Source: a virus. From it: a DNA stretch of 38,785 nucleotides. Below the pieces are notes generated by a model, which saw only the letters and a program-made list of their open reading frames with translations, did no database searches and had not been told where the DNA came from. Position 1 is the first letter of the stretch; every line of letters begins with the position of its first letter. The DNA is taken from positions 1 to 38,785 of IMG/VR virus record IMGVR_UViG_3300045961_000086; one strand, given 5' to 3'. This document shows, piece after piece, positions 8,914 to 18,880 of the stretch. The translations under genes and the position numbers were made by a program.

Positions 8914-11900
8914 TACTCACAAGTTAAATTATCTAACAATTCATTATCAATGTCTTCCATTGATTGTTTTTCAGCATCAGCCTTAGCTTTAGCAGTTGCT
9001 TCCGTATCCTTTAAGAAATCACCCAATACTTCACCAGAATATTTTACAAGATCCTTTTCATCTTTGCTTGGGTTATACTTTGGAGCACTTGGTGCTGCAT
9101 TAAGAACATCTTCTAACATATACTGCTCATTAAATTCATCTAGTCCTACTTGATAAGATTTAGGTTTTTTACCACCATCTTTTACCAAAGTGACCGTATT
9201 TGTAGCAGCATCATAAGAAACTACTCTTACTTTGCCCCCTAGTTTAATATACGGATTTTTTTGCTTTTCACTAGTAAAGATATTGGTTTTAGCAATATAA
9301 ATATCACCTTCCCTGATATTAGTTTCATCCATTACAGGCATCTCATTGTTAGCTAATTGCTCTTCTCTTTGCTTGATTAAATTATTAAGATAATTTATAT
9401 TTTCAGTAGTAATGATTAAATCATTTTTAATAGCATCAACTAATTGTTTACGGGCCTTCTCAAGATCCATTGCTGTTGTAATTTCTTTGGTGAGATCGGC
9501 AACAGTTTTTAAATCATCTAATGCATTTTCTAAACCTTCATCAGCAATGATTGTATCTCTTAATACTCTAAGATCAGTTATCTTAAGTTCTAATCTTTTC
9601 TTTTGCTCAGGTCTTACAGATTTATAAGAAGCTTGCTGCGATAAGTTATTGATTTGATCATTAGCTAATCTAATAGCTGTTCTTACATTACCTTTTCTGT
9701 AGGCTCCTTCAATATTAGATACAGTAGACATAAATTCTTTAGTTTCATTTAAGAATTTATTTTCTGCCATCAATGTAAAGATTTGTCTTTGGTAATCTGT
9801 AAGAGCTTTAATCTCTGCATTATCAGTACTTTGAGATTTTAAGAACTGAATTCTTTTTACTGCCTCATGAATAAGCTCGGAATATGCAGCCATTGTTGGG
9901 TATTTCTTCTGAGTATCTACTACTTCTTTAGTTGTAAGAATACCAGAATCATTTAATACCTTAACTGCTTCTTCTTGAGCAAATGAAGGAGCACTTGTGT
10001 TCTCTTTAAGTCTCTCATGGAAAGAGAATCTTTCAGCAAAGTCAGTATCTTTTTCTAATTGGTCAACAATAAATGGACTATTATCTGCCAAGTCTATGTT
10101 GGTAAAAGACACATTACTAGATAAAGGAACTAATGATGCTTTAAGAGATTCAATTCTATCTTGAGTTGCTTTTTCAGTAGCACTGTATTTATTTATGATG
10201 CCATCATATACATCTCTAGTTGTTACATTAACTTCTGGTTTAACTGAAGTTTGTTCTGATGGTTCTACTGGAGCATCAAATGGTGCACCAAATTCTTCAT
10301 CAGCATCCATACCTTCTTCAAATTCTCCAGGTCTTAAAGAAACTCTAGGGAAATCAGATTTTATCTTAAGTGGAAGTATCTTATCTAGTTGTTTTTTATA
10401 AGCATCAGGATACAAAGGAATAAACATAGCACTCTTTGTTTCTGTGTCGTCTACATCAAAGTCTACCTCTCCTCTTTCAGTAATAACATAGTTACCATTT
10501 TCATCTTTAGGGAAGATAAGTTGTTTGTAAATAGATTCTGAAGTAGGTTTACCTGCAGTTAAGATTTGGTTTGTTTCTTTATCACTAGTTCTTTCAACAG
10601 GTAATAAAGCTACCTTAGCTTTGTAGCCAATCATGTTTTCCAACATTCTTGCATAAGCTCCTTGCTGTAGTGTATAGTTTTCTCTTTTAGAATAATACTT
10701 ATCTGCTGGGAGTCTGTTTACTTTATTAAAGCTATTCCATTTGGATTTGCTTCCAGTTTTAAGGTCAACAATAAATACATTACCTTTTCTGTCAGCCATA
10801 ACAAGATCAATCTCTCCGGCAATTCTATCTTTAGTACCATCCTCTCTTGTGATATCAGAGTCATATACTACTAATCCTCTACCTACAATATAGAGTTCTC
10901 TGTCATCTACTTTTCTTTTAAGTTCTGTTAGATAACCATTTTCTCCAAATAAACTGTCATAAGCTTCTCTGGTAATTATCTTTTCATCAAACTCAGGCTT
11001 GATACCTTTTTCAAAGTAGTCTTTAGCATCATCTACATAATTACCTACAACTCTACTATCTTCATAAGATCTTTCAGCAGCAAACTTTTGAATAAGATCT
11101 AATGTAGTATCTGGAGTTTCAACATTAGTTTTTATCTTTTGACCATTAACTATTGTTAAATATTGATCTGCAATGTGTGGTGATAATACAAATTCTTTAT
11201 TCCCAAGACCAGCAAATACAATATAACCATCCTTCATTAAAGTTATTAGATCAGTTAGTGGAATATGATATTCACCTACAACACCATTTGAAAATGATTG
11301 TAATCCTCCTTCTATAGCACTTGTTGGTATTTGTTCTCCACCAAATTGTCCAGCTAAATCTTTTAAATTTTCAGTTTTACCTTTACCTTTAGTTAGACCT
11401 TCTTCAGAATCTGCAAATCTTGTTAAAACAACATCTCCATTTTGATTCATATTAAGCAATCCTTCACCAGCAAAAGTTCCATCTTCTGTTCCTAATATAA
11501 ATGAAGGATCTCCTGTTGCAAGCATTATATTTCTTAATGCTTGTTTTCTTGTTTCTACATCAGCTTTTTGTGTTTCTGTTGTTTCAGATTGCGCAGCTTC
11601 AAGAGCAATGATTAAATCATCCTTCTGCTTTCTAAGTAGATTGGATCTCTTAGTGTTATCATCTTTATCAGCAGCAGCAATCTTTTCGTCAAGCTTAATT
11701 AAATTCTGTTCAAGCTTATAGATATACTGTTCTTGATCAATCTGTGCTTTTGACTTTCCTTCAAGGTTAGCTACATACTCTTCAAGCTCATCATAAAGTG
11801 GACCATTGAATCCATCAAGTTTCTCAGCTCTGAGCTTAGCAACAAAATTCATAGCTGAGGTTTTATTTAACCCGTCTTTACCTATAGTTTTGTTATAAGC

Positions 11901-14900
11901 ATTTTCAATTGTATCAGCATCTTGATAAGTATAGTCTTTACTTTCTATGTCTCTAATAGCATTAGTTACACGTCTATGGATAAGACCTTTAATTCTATAA
12001 GCAGTGTCACCTTTCTTAAGTCCAGTAGTTGGGTCATCCTCTGTAAGAACATAACTTTCTTCAACTCCTTCTTGTTGCTTAATTAAGTTTTGTATAGCCT
12101 TAATAGCTTTTCTCTGTTCAGGTGTGTAACCTTTTAAGGTCATTGCATCAATGATCTTCTCAATGTTAGCACTGTCTTTATTGAATTGTTTAATTTGCTC
12201 AGTAAGTTTTTTCTTTTCTTCAGGATCAGTTGCTTCATCTTTAGCTGCTTGAAGAACTTTAATTCTGTCATTAATAAGATCTTGGTATACTCTTAGATCT
12301 TTAATAGACTTACCTTTAGTACTGAGTGTCTCTCCTTCAAAATTAAAAGTATAATCTTCTTGCTCTTCATCCGGAGTAGCAGTTTTATCCTTTTTAAATT
12401 GTTGTTCTACTCTTTCTTTTTGTTTGTTGTACTTATTAGTAATTTTTTCTACAGCTTTAGGATCCGGCTCACCTGTTTCAGGGTCTTTTGGTAAAGCATC
12501 TATCTCAGCTTTCATATCAGCATCTAGCTTATCTACTTTGCTCTGATACTCTTTGTTAACAAACTCTGATTTTTTAGGAGCAATTGTCTCCTTTAACTCA
12601 GCCATTTTAACAAAGTACTCTCTATAGACTTGGTTGTATTCCTCAGTACCTCTTTTAAATACTCTGTTCAATGGTGCATTAAAAATCTCAGATGGAGGAG
12701 TACCATTATTCACATAGTTCTCAAAGTCTTCAGTACTAATGAATAAACCGTCATCTGCTAAAGCATTAAGTAAACTATTAGCTTCTACTTTACTGATTTG
12801 GTCATATACCATTTTAGTGTAGTACTCTTCTCTATTATGGTAAAGTTTTTCCATCCAAGCAGAGTTTCTATCTACTAGATCAATAAAGTTCTCAGGATTA
12901 TTTAAAGCTTCAACATATTTAGCTGATTGCTTATATTCATCATTAAGTTTGTAGAAATCTAATAACTGTTCAAAGCCTGCATCTAAGTCTTCATCAAACA
13001 TAATTTCCTCTTGTTCTAAACCAAGAGTCTTTAAGTATTTGTGATGAGAGTTTCTTAAAGCTTCAACATATGGTAAAGCAAGTTCTTCATTTTCAATAGA
13101 ACCTAACTTTTGGTCCATTCTTTCTATGATCTGTGCCTGTGTAGGATCAGTTCCTAATTCTTTTTTAAGTTCTGCAATTATTTCTCCAGCATATTGACCA
13201 CGACTAAAGAATCTATTAAAGCCTTCATAAGCTTGAGAGAATTCATTTAGTGATGCAATTTTATCTTCTAGAGCTTTAATTCTTTTTGCATTAGGTTTTG
13301 GATTAGCTTTTTCAGCTTCTAGTTCTGTTTCAAAAAGACCTACTTGATTTATTAATGCATCTGGTTTAAAAATTGCAGCAGCATCTGTTGAATTAATTGT
13401 TGTAAATCCTTTGTTCTGAGTGTATTTATTTTTAATCTCAGACATTCTTTGTTTCACATCATCAAATGTTTCACTAAAGAATACTGCATTAGTTACAGCC
13501 TTATTCCATGAATGATATAATAAAGCTTTATTATAGAATTCAGGATCCTTTTCATCTAAGGTTGATGGATCAACTGGATTAGGAAATTTGTTTGCATAAG
13601 ATTCATACTTACCTTTTACCTTATCTAGTTTTTCAATAGATTGATCTATTCTTTGTCTGAACTTAGGAACATCATCTTGAGAGATTGACATGCTATCCAT
13701 AAACTCTTCATCAGTCATTTCTTTATATGAACCAAGCTTATCTTTAAATTGCTCTATGGTGCCAGTATTCATCATTAATGATACACTGTCTACAAAGGCT
13801 TGGTTTTCTGCATCTAGAGCTTCTTTCTTTGTACCAGTTCTTTTAATCTGAGCAGCAATATCTTGAGCACCTAAATTGTAAACTCTATCAGATAAAAACT
13901 CTGATATGTTAACATCATTTAGTTGATTAACTAATCCAAATGCAATTTGAGCCTTAGACTTCTTCCATTTATTATATGCTTCTTTATCAAATATTCTATT
14001 ATACTGAGTACTTAAAAATGGTATAGCACTATTTAATGGTGCTGCAAATGTTCCCATTAAGAAACCAGAAGCAAATGTTTCAAGTCCTTGAGCAGAAAAT
14101 TGTTTGCCTAGTTCTTCTCTAAAATAATCTCCTCTTTGTCTAGCTAATCCATCTTTAATGGCAGCTTTAGAATATTCATAACTTGATCTAGCATCAGAAT
14201 TAAATGTATCAATGTAGTATCTTTCATTGGCTCCGGCAATTACTTCTTGTAAGTTTTCTTGTAAACCTTCTGAAACATTAGCTTTAAAATAAGATACTGT
14301 TTTTAATCCTGATTTATAAAGAGGGTCTTTATACCAACTTTTGGCTAAGTTTTTAAGATTGTTTTTTTGAAACTCAAATGTTTTCTTAGTCTTATCATAA
14401 ACTACTTTACCCAAACTACCAAACTTACCACTGTCTACAGCTAAGATATCATCTGTTTTAGATTTAAGGAAATTGCGGATACCTCCTCTTGGACTAGTAA
14501 TACTGTCAAATGTAATTTTATTTGATAGATAAATTAGACCTGTGTTTAAATAAAGAGTACTTGTTGAAGCTTCCTTAGCTTGTTTTCTAAATTCATATTC
14601 ATCTTTGTCAGTAGGAGCTTGTCCTGTTGCTTCATAGTGTTTATCATATAAAGTATCAAACACTTTATTCTCAACCATACCAGCTTCAAGTCTAGCTTCA
14701 GACAAAGCCATGTTTAAGTTTCTGACATCTCTATAGAAACCACCTGCTGTTTTAGATATTTTAGCTAAGTTGGTTAGGTTGTCCATTTTAGATAAACCTG
14801 TTACGGCATCTAATGTATTTTCAAAAGGATTTACAACTCTTCCTATTTTACTAGTTAAAGCACCTTGGGATGCTTCCCAAAACTTTCTTGCTTCAGGAAG

Positions 14901-15785
14901 ATTGCTAAATGCTTTAAGACTTTGACGAACAGCTTTAGCACCATCTGTAATTAAACCAAAACCTTTAAAAGCTTTACTAACTTTATTTACATTATTTGCT
15001 GTTGTAAATGCAAAACTTGTTCCACCTGTAACAGGAGCTAATACTGCACCTGCCACTTCTTCAACAATAGCTTCTCCAATTATACCTGCAGTATAACCAA
15101 AGTTCATTAGTGTATTATTAAACAAACTGCCAAAGCCACCTTTAGTTGATTGACCAATAGCAGCAGCTTCTTCATACATTCTAGCATCTTCAAGATCAGC
15201 ACTTGTAAAATCTCCTTGAAGCATTTTTATCATACTCTTTGGACCACTGTAAAAACCATTTTTAAGCAATGGAACAAATGAGTGTGTAAGCATTCTATTA
15301 GCATCATCCCACCAAGTAGTAGCTGCATTAAAATTTGCTTCATTATTTTTTAATGGGTGAAATCCTACTTTATCAAAAGTCTTTTGACCATATGCTGCAT
15401 ATCTTTTATAGAAAGAGTTTCCAGATGGGCCAGCATCATAAGAATATATTCTTGAATATACATTTTTATCTTGATCAGCTTGATGAACAGCTTGAAAATA
15501 TTCTCCTAAAGCATCACCAAATTCTTGAGCACTAACTTTTTTACCTGGTCCAGGTTGATTTGGTTTAGCACCTACAACATTTTCTTTAATACTTGTATTA
15601 GGTAAGTTCTGACGACTTTGTGGGAATGCTGGATAATATACCTCTGGAAAATTAATTTTTTCAGGTCTAATTGACTTACCCTCAAAAGGAGATAAACCTG
15701 TACTATCAAGTACAGGTCTATTAATTTTTCCAAACTCTGGACCAAGTGAGTCTAGAGGATTAAATAATTCTTGCTCTTCTGCCAT
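8913..15785 (-). CDS. Giant virion cargo protein (2290 aa) with PD-(D/E)XK nuclease domain
   Basis: The protein belongs to the giant cargo type found beside the crAss-like polymerase. The N-terminal 200 residues carry an aromatic-rich pattern (FYKRYAAYGQ, GFHPLKNNEA, WWDDANR) that I associate with this family. Hydrophobic, glycine/alanine-rich stretches at about 213-255 and 568-590 could contact membrane. Long charged helical regions, likely coiled coil, cover about 1065-1450. Residues 1630-1740 look like a RecB-type PD-(D/E)XK nuclease: GEID with D1660, IVDLK with D1674 and K1676, then the QxxxY motif Q1707-Y1711. There is no cysteine cluster, which argues against a Cas4-type iron-sulphur nuclease. 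Residues 2152-2225 look like a small beta-barrel (SH3/KOW-like; weak). The only cysteine seen is at residue 2288. Its stop overlaps the polymerase start by one base, suggesting coupled translation. Likely packaged and ejected with the polymerase; substrate unknown. Confidence 0.8.
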   Translation of the reverse strand: MAEEQELFNPLDSLGPEFGKINRPVLDSTGLSPFEGKSIRPEKINFPEVYYPAFPQSRQNLPNTSIKENVVGAKPNQPGPGKKVSAQEFGDALGEYFQAVHQADQDKNVYSRIYSYDAGPSGNSFYKRYAAYGQKTFDKVGFHPLKNNEANFNAATTWWDDANRMLTHSFVPLLKNGFYSGPKSMIKMLQGDFTSADLEDARMYEEAAAIGQSTKGGFGSLFNNTLMNFGYTAGIIGEAIVEEVAGAVLAPVTGGTSFAFTTANNVNKVSKAFKGFGLITDGAKAVRQSLKAFSNLPEARKFWEASQGALTSKIGRVVNPFENTLDAVTGLSKMDNLTNLAKISKTAGGFYRDVRNLNMALSEARLEAGMVENKVFDTLYDKHYEATGQAPTDKDEYEFRKQAKEASTSTLYLNTGLIYLSNKITFDSITSPRGGIRNFLKSKTDDILAVDSGKFGSLGKVVYDKTKKTFEFQKNNLKNLAKSWYKDPLYKSGLKTVSYFKANVSEGLQENLQEVIAGANERYYIDTFNSDARSSYEYSKAAIKDGLARQRGDYFREELGKQFSAQGLETFASGFLMGTFAAPLNSAIPFLSTQYNRIFDKEAYNKWKKSKAQIAFGLVNQLNDVNISEFLSDRVYNLGAQDIAAQIKRTGTKKEALDAENQAFVDSVSLMMNTGTIEQFKDKLGSYKEMTDEEFMDSMSISQDDVPKFRQRIDQSIEKLDKVKGKYESYANKFPNPVDPSTLDEKDPEFYNKALLYHSWNKAVTNAVFFSETFDDVKQRMSEIKNKYTQNKGFTTINSTDAAAIFKPDALINQVGLFETELEAEKANPKPNAKRIKALEDKIASLNEFSQAYEGFNRFFSRGQYAGEIIAELKKELGTDPTQAQIIERMDQKLGSIENEELALPYVEALRNSHHKYLKTLGLEQEEIMFDEDLDAGFEQLLDFYKLNDEYKQSAKYVEALNNPENFIDLVDRNSAWMEKLYHNREEYYTKMVYDQISKVEANSLLNALADDGLFISTEDFENYVNNGTPPSEIFNAPLNRVFKRGTEEYNQVYREYFVKMAELKETIAPKKSEFVNKEYQSKVDKLDADMKAEIDALPKDPETGEPDPKAVEKITNKYNKQKERVEQQFKKDKTATPDEEQEDYTFNFEGETLSTKGKSIKDLRVYQDLINDRIKVLQAAKDEATDPEEKKKLTEQIKQFNKDSANIEKIIDAMTLKGYTPEQRKAIKAIQNLIKQQEGVEESYVLTEDDPTTGLKKGDTAYRIKGLIHRRVTNAIRDIESKDYTYQDADTIENAYNKTIGKDGLNKTSAMNFVAKLRAEKLDGFNGPLYDELEEYVANLEGKSKAQIDQEQYIYKLEQNLIKLDEKIAAADKDDNTKRSNLLRKQKDDLIIALEAAQSETTETQKADVETRKQALRNIMLATGDPSFILGTEDGTFAGEGLLNMNQNGDVVLTRFADSEEGLTKGKGKTENLKDLAGQFGGEQIPTSAIEGGLQSFSNGVVGEYHIPLTDLITLMKDGYIVFAGLGNKEFVLSPHIADQYLTIVNGQKIKTNVETPDTTLDLIQKFAAERSYEDSRVVGNYVDDAKDYFEKGIKPEFDEKIITREAYDSLFGENGYLTELKRKVDDRELYIVGRGLVVYDSDITREDGTKDRIAGEIDLVMADRKGNVFIVDLKTGSKSKWNSFNKVNRLPADKYYSKRENYTLQQGAYARMLENMIGYKAKVALLPVERTSDKETNQILTAGKPTSESIYKQLIFPKDENGNYVITERGEVDFDVDDTETKSAMFIPLYPDAYKKQLDKILPLKIKSDFPRVSLRPGEFEEGMDADEEFGAPFDAPVEPSEQTSVKPEVNVTTRDVYDGIINKYSATEKATQDRIESLKASLVPLSSNVSFTNIDLADNSPFIVDQLEKDTDFAERFSFHERLKENTSAPSFAQEEAVKVLNDSGILTTKEVVDTQKKYPTMAAYSELIHEAVKRIQFLKSQSTDNAEIKALTDYQRQIFTLMAENKFLNETKEFMSTVSNIEGAYRKGNVRTAIRLANDQINNLSQQASYKSVRPEQKKRLELKITDLRVLRDTIIADEGLENALDDLKTVADLTKEITTAMDLEKARKQLVDAIKNDLIITTENINYLNNLIKQREEQLANNEMPVMDETNIREGDIYIAKTNIFTSEKQKNPYIKLGGKVRVVSYDAATNTVTLVKDGGKKPKSYQVGLDEFNEQYMLEDVLNAAPSAPKYNPSKDEKDLVKYSGEVLGDFLKDTEATAKAKADAEKQSMEDIDNELLDNLTCE

Positions 15786-15796
15786 TATAGATTTTA

Positions 15797-18700
15797 TTAT
15801 CGTCCTAAATTAAATTGCGTAGCATTATAATCATCTACTTGATCAAATTGATCTAGAACATGTTGTCTATTCATTTCTAAGTTGTTACCTAGTACACCAA
15901 CATTTTGTACATAAGTTCTTACTGTTGTTTTACCGGTTGTAGCATCAAATATTGGTACAGTAATAACAGTACTATAATCTCCAGTACCTGATTGATTCTT
16001 TTGAATTGTATATGATTTTCTAGAATCTCTAGGATCTTGGTAAGTATATTTACCCATATGATCTACATATGTTTGTAAAGGTGATGAGTAAGATCCTGTT
16101 GCTAAGTCATTATCTAACTTATCACTATTCATAAAGAATGTAATACCTTTTGTAGCAGCATTAACATAATCTTGTTGGCTTAACAAGTTATCATTACTAT
16201 CCTTACTACTTCTATATTGTTTTAACCAAGCAGCAGATGGATAGAATGTAACGGCAGAAGTACCAGCCTTACCACCAGCAATAGGTGCTACAGCTACTTC
16301 AAACTGACCTAATTTAGATTTAGGATCTTGCATTGAAGCTCTTAATGCGTTAAGCATTGCAATGGCACCTGCATTTTTATCAGAATTAGCAGAATTAAAT
16401 GATGTACCACTAACTCCATCAAAACTTACTCTACCGTTAGATAAATCAAAGTTTGAGAATACATCCCCAGCAACATCATTAAAGATATACTTACTCTTTC
16501 CATACTTAGGATTAATACTAATTGCAGTAGCACCCATAGTAAATAATCCTGTACCAGGATCAACCATGCCCGGTGCTAATCCTGGCATTTTATTTATTTT
16601 ACTTTTAAGAACTTTTGCATCTGAGAAAGAACCATTCATAGCTTCAGTAAGCTTATCATAGTTAAATTGCTTAGTCATTGCTTTTTCAAACATACCCTCA
16701 TATAATGATTGAGGACTCATTTTATCAATGTTTGCAAAGTACTTTAAGAATGGTTTACTAATTGCATCCATAACCGGATTAAACCCAGTTGATTTATCAA
16801 TAGCTGCATTTCTTTTTGCTCTTGCTGCAGCATCTGCTTTCATATTTTGTATCAAAGCAAGATCTTTAGAATCTATTTTACCAGACTTTAATAAAGCTTG
16901 AGTAAATTCTTTTTCAGAATTCTTGTGTCCTTTTTCATCAAAAAGAAACTCAGCATATTTAAACCCTTTGCTTTTAAGATCTTTAACTACAGCTTTAGAT
17001 GCATCAATATTCCATTTTTCATTAAGCTTTAAATAGTTAGTATAATCATCAAACACTAAAGCAGACTTTTGTAATGCCTTATACTGTTCACCTTTTAAAG
17101 TAGATAAACCTGAATTTCTACTTACCCAACTATTAAATTTACTTTGGATTCTGCTAAGATCTTGGTGACCAATATCATTTTGTAAAAAGTAGTAACCATA
17201 CTTATTAAGCTTATCATTAAAGGTTTGTCTACTAATATTTTTATAATTAGAGTGACCAAGAATTTGACTAGCTTCTTTTTCAGTCATTTGCTTACTTGCA
17301 ACTAGCTGATCTACTACAGACAATAAGTTTTTGACATAAGGTATACCAACATTATTAGCTTGTTGTTTAGCAATGGTTTTACTTACTTTTCTAGCATCAA
17401 TCTCATCTGTTACACCACCAGAACCTTGATCTTTAATATAGGTATTTTCTATATTATCATAAGGTACTATCTCACCATTCTCATCTTTATAGTGAGTACC
17501 ATCATCTAGTTTCTTTTGATTACTCTGAGCTTTAACTTTAAATGCTTCAGTAAGTCTGGCTTGTTCTCCTGTAGCAGCAATTTCAGCCATTCTCATTTTA
17601 TGCTCTTGCTCATTAACAGCAAATGGATTTGCTTCAATATCCATATCAGCATTCTGGTATGCAAATATTTGAGCAGCCTCACCTAAGTCTTTTTGCATAA
17701 GCATAGATGCCATACCACTATCCACTTTCATTCTTAAACTTTTTAAATCTCCATATGGATTTTTAAAACCTGAAGAAGTAGAAGGTGTAGATGATTGACC
17801 ATCATCTAACATTTCTGCAGATTGTTGTGCTCTCTCAAGATTCTTTGAAAGAATGTCCTTATTCATTTTAAGATTTTCAAGCTGAGCTTCAGTATCCGGT
17901 CCAGCTTTACCGTCTTTAATCTGTTGTTCTAAGTCATTGATTTTTGCATCATATGCTTTAGAAGACTGTTGCATATTTTTATACCTCTGAACACTTTGTT
18001 GTTTTAAAACATTAAAGCTATCTTCAAGATACTTCATTTCAGCTGCATCTTCATTACCACCAAATTGTGCAGCATTACTTTTAGCATATGTTTTTCTATC
18101 TACATATGCCTGTGTAGCATACACATCTTGAACTCTTGGATCAGAACCTAAGGTAGCTTCAAATAAACCACTCAATGGTTCAATAAGATTTTGACCATTC
18201 TTAGTTTTAATAATCCATTCACCATTCTGACCACCAAATTCTACACCAGGAACTGTTAAGTTTGCCTCCTTAGCAATCTTCATAGCTTCCTTAACTGTAT
18301 TTACATAAGGTGTATAACTAGCATTTCCAAAATTGGCTGCTTCTGAAGCAGATGCTTTTTTAAATTCTTCTCTTTGAAACTCTAATGCTTGTACACCAGT
18401 GTCCCAGTACATTGCATTTCTTTCACCATCTGCAGAACCTTTAAAAGCCATTGCTTTATTAATTTGGCTTCTGTAGTTTTTTGTCCAAGCCATGTCCTTA
18501 ATGAGATCTTTATCCTCATAGAAAGGTTTAAATACTTGAGTAGCTTGGGTAACATTTTGTTCTAAAGATAAATCTAGTTGAGATACTCTCTTAAGATTAA
18601 ATTCAATATTCTTTAGATGCTCATCTCTTTTTTTGATATTATCATCCCGTGTAAGTTCAGCATTATAATACTGACCATACATGTTATTTAAAGCTTTCCA

Positions 18701-18817
18701 GTTAGTATCATACTGTGTTTGCTTAGTCTGAAGTATATTTCCGTAGAAATTTAAATCAGGCTGGAATGGCTGATAATCTGGAATATAATCTGTGACACCT
18801 TGTAAGTACGTTGCCAT
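15797..18817 (-). CDS. Conserved crAss-like virion cargo protein (1006 aa)
   Basis: Its N-terminus (YLQGVTDYIPDYQPFQPDL, followed by a helical region with LDLSLEQNV and FKPFYEDKD) matches what I remember of a large protein conserved next to the polymerase in crAss-like and related Bacteroidota phages. No enzymatic motif was recognised. Residues 272-336 are heptad-like and probably coiled coil, followed by a Ser/Thr/Gly linker near 345. The C-terminal third is richer in beta-type sequence and glycine. It contains no cysteine at all. The start ATG follows a 63-base AT-rich gap containing AAGAAG about 6 bases upstream. The gene ends 11 bases before the 2290-aa gene, in the same operon. The position suggests an internal capsid or portal cargo protein that leaves the virion during infection; this is inference from context. 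Confidence 0.75.
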   Translation of the reverse strand: MATYLQGVTDYIPDYQPFQPDLNFYGNILQTKQTQYDTNWKALNNMYGQYYNAELTRDDNIKKRDEHLKNIEFNLKRVSQLDLSLEQNVTQATQVFKPFYEDKDLIKDMAWTKNYRSQINKAMAFKGSADGERNAMYWDTGVQALEFQREEFKKASASEAANFGNASYTPYVNTVKEAMKIAKEANLTVPGVEFGGQNGEWIIKTKNGQNLIEPLSGLFEATLGSDPRVQDVYATQAYVDRKTYAKSNAAQFGGNEDAAEMKYLEDSFNVLKQQSVQRYKNMQQSSKAYDAKINDLEQQIKDGKAGPDTEAQLENLKMNKDILSKNLERAQQSAEMLDDGQSSTPSTSSGFKNPYGDLKSLRMKVDSGMASMLMQKDLGEAAQIFAYQNADMDIEANPFAVNEQEHKMRMAEIAATGEQARLTEAFKVKAQSNQKKLDDGTHYKDENGEIVPYDNIENTYIKDQGSGGVTDEIDARKVSKTIAKQQANNVGIPYVKNLLSVVDQLVASKQMTEKEASQILGHSNYKNISRQTFNDKLNKYGYYFLQNDIGHQDLSRIQSKFNSWVSRNSGLSTLKGEQYKALQKSALVFDDYTNYLKLNEKWNIDASKAVVKDLKSKGFKYAEFLFDEKGHKNSEKEFTQALLKSGKIDSKDLALIQNMKADAAARAKRNAAIDKSTGFNPVMDAISKPFLKYFANIDKMSPQSLYEGMFEKAMTKQFNYDKLTEAMNGSFSDAKVLKSKINKMPGLAPGMVDPGTGLFTMGATAISINPKYGKSKYIFNDVAGDVFSNFDLSNGRVSFDGVSGTSFNSANSDKNAGAIAMLNALRASMQDPKSKLGQFEVAVAPIAGGKAGTSAVTFYPSAAWLKQYRSSKDSNDNLLSQQDYVNAATKGITFFMNSDKLDNDLATGSYSSPLQTYVDHMGKYTYQDPRDSRKSYTIQKNQSGTGDYSTVITVPIFDATTGKTTVRTYVQNVGVLGNNLEMNRQHVLDQFDQVDDYNATQFNLGR

Positions 18818-18837
18818 ATTAGTTTCTTCTTAATTTA

Positions 18838-18843
18838 AATATA
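18838..18843 (-). promoter_or_regulatory. TATATT leader element, 1006-aa gene
   Basis: The minus strand carries AATTTTAATATATTTAAAT, with TATATT ending 20 bases before the ATG at 18817, next to overlapping inverted repeats. Confidence 0.3.
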
Positions 18844-18855
18844 TTAAAATTTTTT

Positions 18856-18879
18856 AAGTTTAATAAACTTATTAAGTTT
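18856..18879 (-). repeat. Overlapping inverted repeats in the 708/1006-aa gap
   Basis: Plus strand AAGTTT-AAT-AAACTT-ATT-AAGTTT: the central arm can pair with either flank, giving two mutually exclusive 6-bp hairpins with 3-base loops. It lies directly after the TAG TAA end of the 708-aa gene. It may be a weak terminator or mRNA processing site; AT-rich chance is possible. Confidence 0.4.
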
Positions 18880-18880
18880 A

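Noticed and set aside
10566-10898. Cas4-type nuclease or a CRISPR-related function
   Set aside because: The PD-(D/E)XK core fits, but the iron-sulphur cysteines of Cas4 are absent and no CRISPR repeats or cas genes are present.
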